Part shown: piece by piece, positions 1 to 9,201 of the stretch
How the letters are laid out: each line of letters opens with the position of its first letter
How positions within the stretch are numbered: the stretch's first letter is position 1
Assembly: GCF_019880305.1 (NCBI RefSeq)
Contig: NZ_CP082301.1
Span: forward strand, 4,402,001-4,466,000
Direction of reading: 5' to 3'
Length of the DNA: 64,000 nucleotides
Source: Streptomyces decoyicus
Lineage (GTDB): Bacteria > Actinomycetota > Actinomycetes > Streptomycetales > Streptomycetaceae
Made by a program: the position numbers and the translations under genes
The notes under the pieces: generated by a model
Databases searched by the model: none
The model's input: only the letters and a program-made list of their open reading frames with translations
Told to the model about the DNA's origin: nothing

Positions 1-1109
1 ACACGGTCATGGATCTGTCCACCGGCCGCAATATCCACACCACCCGCGAATGGGTGCTCCGCAACTCCCCCGTCCCCATCGGCACCGTCCCGCTCTACCA
101 GGCGCTGGAGAAGGTCGACGGCAAGGCCGAGGAGCTGACCTGGGAGATCTACAAGGACACCGTCATCGAGCAGGCGGAACAGGGCGTCGACTACATGACG
201 GTGCACGCCGGTGTGCTGCTCCGGTACGTCCCGCTCACGGCCCGCCGCAAGACCGGCATCGTCTCCCGCGGCGGATCGATCATGGCCGCCTGGTGCCTGG
301 CACACCACCAGGAGCCGTTCCTCTACACGCACTTCGAGGAGCTCTGCGAGATCCTCGCCTCCTACGACGTCACCTACTCGCTCGGTGACGGTCTGCGCCC
401 CGGCTCCATCGCGGACGCCAATGACGAGGCGCAGTTCGCGGAGCTGCGGACGCTCGGCGAGCTGAACACCATCGCCAAGCGGCACGGCGTACAGACGATG
501 ATCGAGGGCCCGGGACATGTCCCGATGCACAAGATCAAGGAGAACATCGACCTCCAGCAGGAGATCTGCGAGGAGGCCCCGTTCTATACGCTCGGCCCGC
601 TGACCACCGACATCGCACCCGCCTACGACCACATCACCTCGGGTATCGGCGCGGCGATGATCGCCTGGTGGGGCACCGCCATGCTCTGCTACGTCACGCC
701 CAAGGAGCACCTGGGCCTGCCGGACCGCGATGACGTCAAGACCGGCGTCATCACGTACAAGATCGCGGCGCATGCGGCCGACCTGGCCAAGGGGCACCCG
801 GGGGCCCAGGAATGGGACGACGCGCTCTCCGACGCCCGCTTCGAGTTCCGCTGGGAGGACCAGTTCAACCTGGCTCTCGACCCGGACACGGCCCGCGCCT
901 TCCACGACGCGACGCTGCCCGCCGAGCCGGCGAAGACGGCCCACTTCTGCTCGATGTGCGGCCCGAAGTTCTGCTCGATGAAGATCAGTCAGGACATCCG
1001 CCGCGAACACGGGGGTGATCTGGCGATCGACGCCGAGGCCGGGATGGCCGAGAAGTCGAAGGAGTTCGCGGCGGCGGGCAACCGCGTGTACCTGCCGATC
1101 GCCGACTAG
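1..1109 (+). CDS. thiC: Phosphomethylpyrimidine synthase ThiC (3' part, 5' end outside window)
   Basis: ThiC is a radical-SAM enzyme that rearranges aminoimidazole ribotide into the hydroxymethylpyrimidine phosphate of thiamine. The frame is already open at base 3 (codons Thr-Val before the first Met), so the gene starts upstream and this is roughly the C-terminal two thirds. Visible family signatures are MDLSTGRNIHTTREW at the left edge, the EGPGHVPMHKI block, the TTDIAPAYDHI block, and the C-terminal iron-sulfur motif CSMCGPKFC (C-x2-C-x4-C, about bases 949-975). The stop TAG at 1107-1109 is followed at once by a strong hairpin. A TPP riboswitch would be expected upstream, outside this window. 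Confidence 0.97.
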   Translation, partial: TVMDLSTGRNIHTTREWVLRNSPVPIGTVPLYQALEKVDGKAEELTWEIYKDTVIEQAEQGVDYMTVHAGVLLRYVPLTARRKTGIVSRGGSIMAAWCLAHHQEPFLYTHFEELCEILASYDVTYSLGDGLRPGSIADANDEAQFAELRTLGELNTIAKRHGVQTMIEGPGHVPMHKIKENIDLQQEICEEAPFYTLGPLTTDIAPAYDHITSGIGAAMIAWWGTAMLCYVTPKEHLGLPDRDDVKTGVITYKIAAHAADLAKGHPGAQEWDDALSDARFEFRWEDQFNLALDPDTARAFHDATLPAEPAKTAHFCSMCGPKFCSMKISQDIRREHGGDLAIDAEAGMAEKSKEFAAAGNRVYLPIAD

Positions 1110-1131
1110 CCGGAGTTCGGACACCTGTGAG

Positions 1132-1164
1132 GGAGGGCCCCTACCGAGGAGGTAGGGGCCCTCC
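1132..1164 (+). terminator. Rho-independent-type hairpin after thiC
   Basis: Perfect 14-bp inverted repeat (1132-1145 against 1151-1164) with a 5-nt GAGGA loop, 22 bases after the thiC stop. There is no long U tract, as is usual for Streptomyces terminators. The downstream gene is convergent, so the hairpin may serve both directions. Confidence 0.85.
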
Positions 1165-1195
1165 GCCGTCCCGGCCCTGATCCGCCGGACAGGCC

Positions 1196-2080
1196 CTAGT
1201 CCGGCCGGTGGTCAGGCCCCCCGTAATCCGGGCTGGTGAAGTCCGGGCTGGAGTAGCGCGGGCGGGACCCCGAGGAGCCGCTGTCGGGGCTGGTGAACTC
1301 GGGACGGGTGTAGCCGAGAGTCGGGATGCGGCTCTCGGGGGACGGGGCACGGCGGGGGACATAGCGGGCCGGGTCGTCGTCCGGGGCGGCCGTGGGGTCG
1401 GTGAGGGCCTCACGGAGAAACGGCAGCAGGCCGCGCTCCAGGAGGGCGCGGCGCCATGCCTCACGGGCGTGGTCCAGCGCCTCCCCCAGTTCATCGGCTC
1501 TGGCGGCCTGTGCGGACGAGCCGTTGCGCAGGGCCGTGACGAGGAGGCCTGCCATCGCGACGAGGGTGCCTGCGGCGGTCAGTGCAGCGAAGATCCAGCC
1601 GACGCTGATCAGCGGCTGTGCCAGGGACTTGTCGGGGCTGAGGGCGCGCAGCACATAACCGATGAGGAGGAAGAGGACCGCGGCGATGCCGGCCAGGACG
1701 GGGGCGAGGACGGCGACCATGGCGGTGAGTCCGGCGCCGGTGGATCCGGCCTCGTCGAGGACGGTGGCGGTGGCCGGTCCTGGGCTCCCGTCGGCCGCCC
1801 CGTTCTGCTCCCCGTCGTCCGCTTCGGGGCGGGACGGTGCGGGCACCGGCGCGCGCAACTCGGCGCGGAGCTGTACATAGCGTTGGTATTCGGCCGTGGC
1901 GCATGCGGCAATGGCGGTGGTCGCGCTGAGCGCCATCGTGCGCAACTGCTCGGTATTGAGCTGGTTTCCCGCGGTGGTGGTGAAGTCGTCCGGGCGGTAG
2001 GCGGCGGTGCGCAGCGCCTCATCAAGGAGCCGCGCAAATTCCGCGCGGTCCTCGTTCAACAGGTGCGGAGCGCTGTTCAT
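1196..2080 (-). CDS. Two-TM membrane protein of unknown function
   Basis: 294 aa, family not recognised. The N-terminal about 75 residues look helical and soluble (leucine-rich, with DRAEFARLLDEALRTAA). An acidic Pro/Ala/Gly linker follows, then two hydrophobic segments at about residues 118-144 and 157-183 separated by a short loop, then an amphipathic charged helix. The C-terminal tail, from about residue 235, is rich in Ser/Pro/Asp/Tyr/Arg with near-repeats of the type SPDFTSPDY, so it is probably disordered. It is convergent with thiC and lies downstream of the phosphoesterase gene on the same strand (229-bp gap). An envelope-associated role is a guess from topology only. Confidence 0.7.
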   Translation of the reverse strand: MNSAPHLLNEDRAEFARLLDEALRTAAYRPDDFTTTAGNQLNTEQLRTMALSATTAIAACATAEYQRYVQLRAELRAPVPAPSRPEADDGEQNGAADGSPGPATATVLDEAGSTGAGLTAMVAVLAPVLAGIAAVLFLLIGYVLRALSPDKSLAQPLISVGWIFAALTAAGTLVAMAGLLVTALRNGSSAQAARADELGEALDHAREAWRRALLERGLLPFLREALTDPTAAPDDDPARYVPRRAPSPESRIPTLGYTRPEFTSPDSGSSGSRPRYSSPDFTSPDYGGPDHRPD

Positions 2081-2309
2081 GTGGATCCCCCGATGCTCCG
2101 TAGGGCCGTACGGCCGGCGTTGGCCGGGCAGTGGGCGGAAACGGAGGAGAGCCTGCTACGGATAGTCCGATGGTAGAGCGACTCCGGCGCGGGGTGACAG
2201 AGAGTTTACGGAATTTGAGTAATGCCACGACCGGATTGCGCCCGTGCTGCCCCCGACGGCGTGCCGACCGCCCACTGCGCAGCCTGCCGCACGCCGGTCA
2301 CGATAACGC

Positions 2310-3464
2310 TCAGCCCGCCAGCGGAAGTTGAACGACCAAGAGCTTTCCGGCCATCGTGATGCCGCCGTCCATGGCGATGGCCAGGCCGTCCGCGTAGACA
2401 TGCGGACCGTCGACCGCGATGGCTTCGCTCTCGCCCTCCTCCGTCCCGACCTCGCCCAGCAGATAGGGAATCGGGCTGTGGCCGTGTACGACGCGGTCGC
2501 CACCGTAGGCGTCGAGGAGTTCGCGGACGGCGTCCGAGCCGGCCTCGTCGCGGAAGGCGAAGCGCTTGGTGAACTTGCGGAACAGATCCCAGACTTCGTC
2601 CGCGTCGCTGCGGGTGAGGACGTCGTGGACGGTGTCGTTGACGGCCTCGATGGAGTCGCCGTATTCGAGGTAGGCGGTGGTGTCGGAGTGCACGAGCAGA
2701 TGCCCGTCCTCCTCCATCACGGCGTCCAGCCGGGCCATCCACTGGAGGTGGTGGTCCTCCAGGCGGTCCATATCGGTCTTCTGGCCGCCGTTGAGGAGCC
2801 AGGCGGCCTGGAAGGAGGCGGTGCCGGCGCCGGACTGTACGGGGGTGTCGCCGAACCGCTTGGCGCCCAGCAGCAGGAGCTCGTGATTGCCCATCAGGGC
2901 CTTGCAGTAGCCACCGGCCGCCGCGGCCTCAGCGGAGAGCTGCATGACGAGGTCGATGACGCCGATGCCGTCGGGGCCGCGGTCGGTGAAGTCGCCGAGG
3001 AACCAGAGCCGGGCGTTGCCGGCCGCCCAGTTGCCGTCGGCGTCGATCAGGCCCTCGACGGCCAGCGCCTCGCGCAGCTCGTCGTAGTAGCCGTGCACAT
3101 CGCCGACGACATACAGCGGGCCCATGCCCTCGGGCGCGTCGGGCTCCTGGGCCGGTTCGGGCACCGGGACGACGACGGGGCTGTCGATGAGGGTGTCCGT
3201 GCGGCCGGGCTCGATGACCGGGAGGTCGCGCGCGGTCGGGGTGTACTCCTCGGGCAGCTCGGCCGGCGGGGCCGCGGGCGGCACCACGGGGGGCGCCGCC
3301 GGAGGCGCGGGCGGGGCGCCGGCGGGCAGATGGAGCGGCGGGCCGACCGGCGGCACGGGGGACCCGGCGGACGCGCCGGAGGGTACTCCGGGTGGCGGAA
3401 CAGACGCCGCAGCGTTTCCCGCCATGGTCCACACCATGGGTCCCTGGCTGGCCCCCTGAGTCAT
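2310..3464 (-). CDS. PPP-fold metallophosphoesterase with a Pro-rich N-terminus
   Basis: 384-aa serine/threonine-phosphatase-like metallophosphoesterase. The canonical metal-binding signatures are all present and in order: GDVHG near residue 120, GDFTDRG near 156, GNHE near 192 and HGHS near 327. A di-metal phosphatase is therefore expected to be active. Before the catalytic domain are about 110 residues rich in Pro/Ala/Gly (repeats of the type PPAAPP), probably a flexible tether. I set the start at the ATG at 3464, which has a GGAGGGG Shine-Dalgarno five bases upstream; the frame is open 42 codons further but without a better signal. The substrate cannot be told from sequence. No kinase is adjacent, so it may act on phosphoproteins or small phosphoesters. 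Confidence 0.85.
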   Translation of the reverse strand: MTQGASQGPMVWTMAGNAAASVPPPGVPSGASAGSPVPPVGPPLHLPAGAPPAPPAAPPVVPPAAPPAELPEEYTPTARDLPVIEPGRTDTLIDSPVVVPVPEPAQEPDAPEGMGPLYVVGDVHGYYDELREALAVEGLIDADGNWAAGNARLWFLGDFTDRGPDGIGVIDLVMQLSAEAAAAGGYCKALMGNHELLLLGAKRFGDTPVQSGAGTASFQAAWLLNGGQKTDMDRLEDHHLQWMARLDAVMEEDGHLLVHSDTTAYLEYGDSIEAVNDTVHDVLTRSDADEVWDLFRKFTKRFAFRDEAGSDAVRELLDAYGGDRVVHGHSPIPYLLGEVGTEEGESEAIAVDGPHVYADGLAIAMDGGITMAGKLLVVQLPLAG

Positions 3465-3688
3465 CGACCCCTCCACCGTCGCGCCGCCGTGCACCTCTCG
3501 GACCTTTGCCTGGTCGACGGCGGTCCGCGGTGTCGTGCGCCCATCATAGGAATGCCGATCGCGGGTTGTGACGCACCCGGGGGTGGTCAATCCGCCGGAG
3601 CCCGGCGTTCACGGCTGATTTATCCCGGGATCACCCTGTTTTTTCCTCGAAGAAGAGATCGCCCGGTCGCTCGTATGAGGGAGCACAC

Positions 3689-4789
3689 TCAGTCGCCGGT
3701 GGGTCCTCGTGGCGGGCTGACGGTCGTTCTCGGGGAACGTCGCTGGGACGAGGCCCGGACGATCAGATCGGTCGGTATGACCTGTTCGACGGGCCGGCCG
3801 TTGTCGAGCCCCTCGATGGCGTCGATGAGGATCTGTACGACGGCGGTGCCGATGCGGCGCGGCTTGAGGGACAGCGTGGTGACGGGCGGCTCGGTGGCGG
3901 CGTAGAGGGTGGACTCGCTGCAGCAGACCAGCAGCAGGTCCTCCGGCACTCTCAGGCCGTACCGCCGGGCGGCGGCGAGCAGGTCCGTGCCGTTGGGGTC
4001 GAAGAGCCCGTAGACGGCGTCCGGGCGGTCCGGGCGGGCCAGCAGCCGGTCGGCGGCGACGGCTCCGGCACACGGGTCGTGTGCCGGGTAGGCCTCGTAC
4101 ACCGGGTCCTGGCCGACCCGCTCGCACCAGCGCAGATAGGCGGTGGTCGACAGCCGGGTGTAGGTGTCGGTGGTGTTGCCCGTGAGCAGTCCGATGCGGC
4201 GGGCGCCGGCGTCGGCGAGATGGTCGAGCAGACCGAGGACGGCCGCCTCGTGATCGTTGTCTACCCAGCCGGTGACGGGCAGTGCGCCGCCGGGGCGGCC
4301 GTCCGAGACGACGGGGATGCCGTGCCGGACGAGTTCGGTGACGACGGGGTCGCCGTCGGCGGGGTCGATGACGACGGTGCCGTCCAGGGCGACGTTGGAC
4401 CACACGTCGTGGCGCGAGGTCGCGGGGAGGATGACCAGCGCATAGCCGCGGGCCAGGGCCGCTGAGGTGGCGGCTCTGGCCATCTCGGCGAAGTACGCGA
4501 ATTCGGTGAAGGTGAAAGGTTCGTCCCCGTACGTGGTCACGGTCAGGCCCAGAAGTCCTGACTTGCCGGTACGGAGGGTGCGGGCGGCTGCGGACGGGCG
4601 GTAGCCCAGCCGGTCGGCCACCTCGCGGACATGGCTACGGGTGGCATCCGGAAGCCGGCCCTTGCCGTTGAGCGCGTCGGAGACGGTCGTGATCGACACA
4701 CCGGCTGCGGCGGCCACGTCCCGGATGCCCGCCCGCCCCAGCCGGCGACCGGTCGACCGGCTCACCTGGTGCTTCCCTGCTGCTGTCAT
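3689..4789 (-). CDS. LacI/GalR-family transcriptional regulator
   Basis: 366 aa. The N-terminal LacI helix-turn-helix is clear at about residues 21-45 (IRDVAAAAGVSITTVSDALN), followed by the hinge helix RPSAAARTLRTG and a periplasmic-binding-protein-like effector domain (residues about 77-340). The family represses sugar or nucleoside catabolic genes and is released by a small ligand. No transporter or catabolic gene is adjacent, since hisC is divergent, so the target is not evident. There is no Shine-Dalgarno before the ATG, and a TACTAT box lies about 10 bases upstream, compatible with a leaderless or very short-leader transcript. A canonical LacI operator palindrome was not found in the divergent region. 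Confidence 0.88.
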   Translation of the reverse strand: MTAAGKHQVSRSTGRRLGRAGIRDVAAAAGVSITTVSDALNGKGRLPDATRSHVREVADRLGYRPSAAARTLRTGKSGLLGLTVTTYGDEPFTFTEFAYFAEMARAATSAALARGYALVILPATSRHDVWSNVALDGTVVIDPADGDPVVTELVRHGIPVVSDGRPGGALPVTGWVDNDHEAAVLGLLDHLADAGARRIGLLTGNTTDTYTRLSTTAYLRWCERVGQDPVYEAYPAHDPCAGAVAADRLLARPDRPDAVYGLFDPNGTDLLAAARRYGLRVPEDLLLVCCSESTLYAATEPPVTTLSLKPRRIGTAVVQILIDAIEGLDNGRPVEQVIPTDLIVRASSQRRSPRTTVSPPRGPTGD

Positions 4790-5203
4790 GGCGAGCCGAT
4801 AGTAGGGCTCATTAGGGCCATTCGCGGGGCCCGGCCGACGGTGGTGAAGAGGTACGTTTCTGCATGGCGATCAACGAGCAATTCCCGGAAAAACCAAGGA
4901 CGTTGGCGTGATAAGTGATCATTCCGGGGGAGGTATGGCGCCTTCGCCTGCCGATCGGCCCGGGTCCCGTATCGGTCTCAAGTCACCTTGACGGGGGATG
5001 CGCGCCACGGCGTAGGCCACCGGCGCGCGCCGGACTGGACGGCGCCCCCTGGGGGCTCTGCGCGGGCTTCCCAGATGGCGGTCAGGGGTGCGTGGGGGAG
5101 CCCGGCGCCGGACTCGGGGCGGGCCGGGGCTGCCGCCGAACGGGTCAATCCTCATAAGGTGTGCAGTATTGGAGAAGGGCAGGACGGTCGAGGAGGACCT
5201 GCG
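4790..5203. other. 414-bp divergent intergenic region (lacI-like / hisC)
   Basis: No gene is supported here. On the minus strand a TACTAT hexamer just before the lacI-like ATG is a possible -10. On the plus strand the only firm element is the hisC Shine-Dalgarno AGGAGG at 5191-5196. I see no histidine leader peptide, T-box or riboswitch. The frames open across this region have no start signals. Confidence 0.5.
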
Positions 5204-6283
5204 GTGAGCGAGAAGACCCCCAAGCTGCGTGCTGCGCTGGACGGCATTCCGACCTACAAGCCGGGACGGCCGGCAGCGACCGGCGGCCCCGTCACGTACA
5301 AGCTGTCCTCCAACGAGAACCCCTATCCGCCGCTGCCGGGCGTCCTGGAGAGCGCGGTGACCGCCGCCGGCTCCTTCAACCGCTACCCGGACATGGCCTG
5401 CACGGGCCTGATGGCGGAGCTGTCCGAGCGGTTCTCGGTGCCCCTGGAGCATCTGGCGACCGGCACCGGATCGGTCGGGGTGGCCCAGCAGCTGGTCCAG
5501 TCGACGGCCGGGCCCGGCGATGAAGTGATCTACGCCTGGCGATCCTTCGAGGCGTACCCGATCGTCACCCAGGTCTCCGGCGCCACGTCCGTGCAGGTCC
5601 CGCTGACCTCCGATGAGGTCCACGACCTGGACGCGATGCTCGCCGCGATCACCGACCGGACCCGGTTGATCTTCGTCTGCAACCCCAACAACCCCACCGG
5701 CACCGTCGTGCGCCGTGCGGAGCTGGAGTCCTTCCTGGACCGGGTGCCGAGCGATGTGCTGGTGGTGCTGGACGAGGCGTACTGCGAGTTCGTGCGTGAT
5801 CCCTCGGTGCCGAACGGCATCGATCTCTACCGCGACCGTCCCAATGTGTGTGTGCTGCGCACCTTCTCCAAGGCGTACGGCCTGGCGGGGCTGCGGGTGG
5901 GCTTTGCGGTGGCGCATGAGCCGGTGGCCGCCGCGCTGCGCAAGACGGCGGTGCCGTTCGGCGTGAGCCAGCTGGCGCAGGAGGCGGCGGTGGCGTCGCT
6001 GCGCAGCGAGAAGGCGCTGCTGGAGCGGGTCGATGCGCTGGTGACCGAGCGGGCGCGGGTCGTGGACGGGCTGCTCGGGCAGGGCTGGACCGTTCCCGAG
6101 TCACAGGCGAACTTCGTCTGGCTGCGGCTGGGGGACCGTACGACCGACTTCGCGGCGGCCTGTGAGCGGGCCGGTGTGGTCGTGCGGCCGTTCGCCGGCG
6201 AGGGGGTGCGGGTGACGATCGGGGAGAGCCCGGCGATGGATCTGTTCCTCCAGGCCGCGGAGGAGTTCCGCAAGGCGCTGTAA
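5204..6283 (+). CDS. hisC: Histidinol-phosphate aminotransferase
   Basis: 359 aa. It converts imidazole-acetol phosphate plus glutamate to histidinol phosphate in histidine synthesis (PLP fold type I). Family hallmarks are SSNENPYPPLP at the N-terminus, the FVCNPNNPTGT block, DEAYCEF, and TFSKAYGLAGLRVGF with the PLP lysine at about residue 223. The start is the GTG at 5204, placed by AGGAGG seven bases upstream; the longer open frame has no ribosome-binding site. It is monocistronic and not in a his operon. Streptomyces often carries a second hisC copy away from the his cluster, and this gene could also act on aromatic amino acids. A strong terminator follows. Confidence 0.93.
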   Translation: MSEKTPKLRAALDGIPTYKPGRPAATGGPVTYKLSSNENPYPPLPGVLESAVTAAGSFNRYPDMACTGLMAELSERFSVPLEHLATGTGSVGVAQQLVQSTAGPGDEVIYAWRSFEAYPIVTQVSGATSVQVPLTSDEVHDLDAMLAAITDRTRLIFVCNPNNPTGTVVRRAELESFLDRVPSDVLVVLDEAYCEFVRDPSVPNGIDLYRDRPNVCVLRTFSKAYGLAGLRVGFAVAHEPVAAALRKTAVPFGVSQLAQEAAVASLRSEKALLERVDALVTERARVVDGLLGQGWTVPESQANFVWLRLGDRTTDFAAACERAGVVVRPFAGEGVRVTIGESPAMDLFLQAAEEFRKAL

Positions 6284-6335
6284 GCCCGTCGTCGGACGTG
6301 GCAATGGCGTCGTGGGAACGGCGTCGTACGACATG

Positions 6336-6372
6336 GCAAGAGGCCGTAGGTCCCTGACCTACGGCCTCTTGC
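6336..6372 (+). terminator. Terminator after hisC
   Basis: Perfect 16-bp inverted repeat (6336-6351 with 6357-6372), loop CCCTG, about 50 bases after the hisC stop. It insulates hisC from the cyd promoter region. Confidence 0.88.
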
Positions 6373-6482
6373 GCGAGGCGCTGTTTTGCGCCGCTGAGGG
6401 CGATGGCCCGAGCGCGCAGGGCACCGTCGAGGCGGCCCGGGACGTGGCAGGTGGAGGACCTCCCGGTGCCCTGGATTCCGGC

Positions 6483-6496
6483 GTGACCGCAGTCAC
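6483..6496 (+). promoter_or_regulatory. Candidate Crp (cAMP receptor protein) site upstream of cydA
   Basis: GTGACCGCAGTCAC is a perfect 5+5 inverted repeat with a 4-base centre. It fits the actinobacterial Crp consensus GTG-N6-GNCAC. It lies about 50 bp upstream of the Rex operator, so it would sit near -54 if the -10 is the GATAAT at 6532-6537. Crp control of cydAB is known in mycobacteria; applying it here is inference. Confidence 0.5.
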
Positions 6497-6547
6497 GTAC
6501 CCCCCGGCAAGAATGGCTGGGGGGCGTAGGAGATAATTGCTTGTGAA

Positions 6548-6563
6548 TGTGAACGCGTTCACA
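6548..6563. promoter_or_regulatory. Rex operator (ROP) in the cydA promoter
   Basis: TGTGAACGCGTTCACA is a 16-bp perfect palindrome, and a further TTGTGAA half-site starts at 6541. This is the core recognised by Rex, the NADH/NAD+-sensing repressor first described on the cyd operon of S. coelicolor. A GATAAT hexamer at 6532-6537 is the likely -10, so the operator would lie at or just past the transcription start. The leader to the cydA ATG is about 100 nt. Confidence 0.92.
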
Positions 6564-6641
6564 AGCGCGTCCCGTATGGGCCCCTTTATGTGGCGCAAAT
6601 GGGGCGTTGCCGTAGTGCAACGGCGACGTAAGGAGCACGGC

Positions 6642-8150
6642 ATGGAACTGGCGTTGGCGCCAGAGACTCTGGCGCGATGGCAATTCGGCATCACCACCGT
6701 CTACCACTTCCTGTTCGTCCCCCTGACGATCTCCCTCGCCGCTCTGGTGGCCGGACTCGAGACCGCATGGGTACGCACGGGGAAGCAGAAGTACCTCAAG
6801 GCCACCAAGTTCTGGGGCAAGCTGTTTCTGATCAACATCGCGATGGGTGTCGTCACCGGCATCGTCCAGGAGTTCCAGTTCGGTATGAACTGGTCCGCCT
6901 ACTCGCGGTTCGTCGGTGACGTCTTCGGTGCCCCGCTGGCCTTCGAGGCGCTCATCGCGTTCTTCTTCGAGTCCACCTTCATCGGCCTGTGGATCTTCGG
7001 CTGGGACAAGCTGCCGAAGAAGATCCACTGCTTCTGCATGTGGATGGTCTCGATCGGCACGATCCTGTCGGCGTACTTCATCCTCGCGGCGAACTCCTGG
7101 ATGCAGCACCCGGTCGGCTACAAGTACAACGCCGCGAACGGCCGTGCCGAGCTGACCGACTTCTGGAAGGTGCTGACCCAGGACACCACCCTGGTGGTCG
7201 TCTTCCACACGCTGACCGCGGCCTTCCTGACCGGTGCCGCGTTCATGGTCGGTATCGCCGCCTTCCATCTGATGCGCAAGAAGCACATCAAGGTCATGCG
7301 GACGTCGCTGCGGCTCGGGCTGATCACGCTGGTCATCTCGGGCATCCTCACCGCGGTCAGCGGTGACTCGCTCGGCAAGGTCATGTTCAAGCAGCAGCCG
7401 ATGAAGATGGCCGCCGCCGAGGCGCTGTGGGACAAGGAGGAGCCGGCACCGTTCTCGGTCTTCGCCTACGGGGATGTCGACAAGGGCCACAACTCGGTCG
7501 CCATCGAGATACCCGGCCTGCTCTCCTTCCTCGCGCACAACGACTTCACCTCGCCGGTCCCCGGCATCAACGACGTCAACAAGTCCGAGCAGCAGAAGTT
7601 CGGGCCCGGCGACTACCGCCCCAACATCCCGGTCGCCTACTGGGGCTTCCGCTGGATGATCGGCTTCGGTATGTCGTCCTTCGCCATCGGGCTCGCCGGG
7701 CTCTGGCTCACCCGTAAGAAGTTCTGGCTGGCGCCGGGGCTGCGTACGGGGGACGAGGAACCACCGCTTCTCGCGCTCACCAAGAACAAGGTGCTCGGTG
7801 CCCGTCTGAGCAAGTGGTACTGGTCGCTCGCCTTCGTCACCCTCGGCTTCCCGCTCATCGCGAGCTCGTGGGGCTGGATCTTCACCGAGATGGGCCGCCA
7901 GCCCTGGGTCGTCTACGGAGTGCTGCGCACCTCGGACGCGGTGTCCCCGGGCGTCTCGCAGGGCGAGGTGCTCACCTCGATGATCGTCTTCACCGCGCTC
8001 TACGCGGTCCTCGCCGTGGTCGAGGTCAAGCTGCTGGTGAAGTACATCAAGGCCGGCCCGCAGGAGCTCACCGACTCCGACCTCAACCCGCCCACCAAGA
8101 TCGGCGGCGACAGCGCGTACGCCGACCGGCCGATGGCCTTCTCGTACTAG
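6642..8150 (+). CDS. cydA: Cytochrome bd ubiquinol/menaquinol oxidase subunit I
   Basis: 502 aa integral membrane subunit of the bd-type terminal oxidase, which oxidises quinol and reduces O2 at high affinity without pumping protons. It shows the haem-ligand His22 in FGITTVYHFLF, the NSWMQHPVG block carrying the second haem b histidine, and GWIFTEMGRQPW, a cydA signature. The Q loop is of the short type. The start is the ATG at 6642 with AAGGAG eight bases upstream; an open frame 35 codons longer overlaps the Rex operator and is not credible. It is first in a cydA-cydB-cydCD operon, with only 9 bases to cydB. It is expected to be induced under low oxygen through Rex. Confidence 0.97.
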   Translation: MELALAPETLARWQFGITTVYHFLFVPLTISLAALVAGLETAWVRTGKQKYLKATKFWGKLFLINIAMGVVTGIVQEFQFGMNWSAYSRFVGDVFGAPLAFEALIAFFFESTFIGLWIFGWDKLPKKIHCFCMWMVSIGTILSAYFILAANSWMQHPVGYKYNAANGRAELTDFWKVLTQDTTLVVVFHTLTAAFLTGAAFMVGIAAFHLMRKKHIKVMRTSLRLGLITLVISGILTAVSGDSLGKVMFKQQPMKMAAAEALWDKEEPAPFSVFAYGDVDKGHNSVAIEIPGLLSFLAHNDFTSPVPGINDVNKSEQQKFGPGDYRPNIPVAYWGFRWMIGFGMSSFAIGLAGLWLTRKKFWLAPGLRTGDEEPPLLALTKNKVLGARLSKWYWSLAFVTLGFPLIASSWGWIFTEMGRQPWVVYGVLRTSDAVSPGVSQGEVLTSMIVFTALYAVLAVVEVKLLVKYIKAGPQELTDSDLNPPTKIGGDSAYADRPMAFSY

Positions 8151-8159
8151 GAGGCGACT

Positions 8160-9161
8160 GTGCAACTCCACGACGTCTGGTTCGTCCTGATCGCCGTCCT
8201 CTGGACCGGGTACTTCTTCCTCGAAGGATTCGACTTCGGAATCGGCATCCACACCAAGCTCCTCGCCCGCGACCGGCGCGAGAAGCGCGTACTGATCAAC
8301 ACCATCGGCCCGGTCTGGGACGGCAACGAGGTCTGGCTGATCAGCGCGGCCGGCGCGACCTTCGCCGCCTTCCCCGACTGGTACGCCACCCTCTTCTCCG
8401 GCTTCTATCTGCCGCTGCTGCTGATCCTGGTGTGCCTGATCGTGCGCGGGGTCGCCTTCGAGTACCGCCACAAGCGGTCAGAGGAGCACTGGCAGCGGAA
8501 CTGGGAAAACGCGATCTTCTGGGCCTCACTGCTGCCCGCGCTGCTCTGGGGCGTCCTGTTCGGCAACATCGTGCACGGCGTCAAGATCGACGCTCACAAG
8601 GAGTACGTCGGGAGCGTTCTCGACCTGCTGAACCCCTACGCGATCCTGGGCGGGCTGCTCACGCTGACGCTGTTCACCTTCCACGGCGCAGTGTTCGCCT
8701 CGCTGAAGACGACGGGCGACATCCGGCAGCGGGCACGCAGGATGGCGACCGTCCTCGGATTGCTCACCGCGGTGCCGACGGTCGGTTTCCTCGGCTGGAC
8801 GCAGGCCGACAAGGGCGACGGCACCAGCCTGATCGCCATGATCGTCGCGGTGGTCGCGCTGGCCGCGGCGCTCGGGGCCAACAAGATCGGGCGCGAAGGG
8901 TGGGCGTTCGCGTTCTCCGGCATCACCGTCGTGGCCGCCGTCGCGATGCTGTTCCTGACGCTCTTCCCGAACGTCATGCCGTCCACGCTGAACGAGAGCT
9001 GGAACCTCACGGTCGGCAATGCCTCGTCCAGCCCCTACACCCTGAAGATCATCACGTGGTGTGCCGGTTTCGCCACGCCGCTGGTGATGCTCTACCAAGG
9101 GTGGACGTACTGGGTGTTCCGCAAGCGGATCGGCACCCAGCACATCGCCGATGCCCACTAG
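8160..9161 (+). CDS. cydB: Cytochrome bd oxidase subunit II
   Basis: 333 aa, the partner of CydA in the bd oxidase. It starts at a GTG whose AGGAGG Shine-Dalgarno overlaps the cydA stop codon, so translation is coupled. N-terminal signatures are LHDVWF, YFFLEGFDFGIGI and VWDGNEVWLI, typical of CydB, and about eight hydrophobic segments follow through the protein. Between its stop and cydCD is an imperfect GC-rich stem-loop (about 9163-9195) that may attenuate expression of the maturation gene. The ATG of cydCD follows 40 bases after the cydB stop. Confidence 0.96.
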   Translation: MQLHDVWFVLIAVLWTGYFFLEGFDFGIGIHTKLLARDRREKRVLINTIGPVWDGNEVWLISAAGATFAAFPDWYATLFSGFYLPLLLILVCLIVRGVAFEYRHKRSEEHWQRNWENAIFWASLLPALLWGVLFGNIVHGVKIDAHKEYVGSVLDLLNPYAILGGLLTLTLFTFHGAVFASLKTTGDIRQRARRMATVLGLLTAVPTVGFLGWTQADKGDGTSLIAMIVAVVALAAALGANKIGREGWAFAFSGITVVAAVAMLFLTLFPNVMPSTLNESWNLTVGNASSSPYTLKIITWCAGFATPLVMLYQGWTYWVFRKRIGTQHIADAH

Positions 9162-9201
9162 CTGAGCCACCGCCCTCTCGGGGGCGGCCTCAGCAGGACG
9201 G

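Noticed and set aside
5649..8471. Minus-strand open frame of about 940 codons across hisC and cydA
   Set aside because: It crosses two well-identified genes, their terminator and the Rex operator; composition is typical of antisense frames.
9163..9195. Hairpin between cydB and cydCD as a terminator
   Set aside because: The stem is imperfect, and the two genes form one functional operon; at most it is an attenuator.
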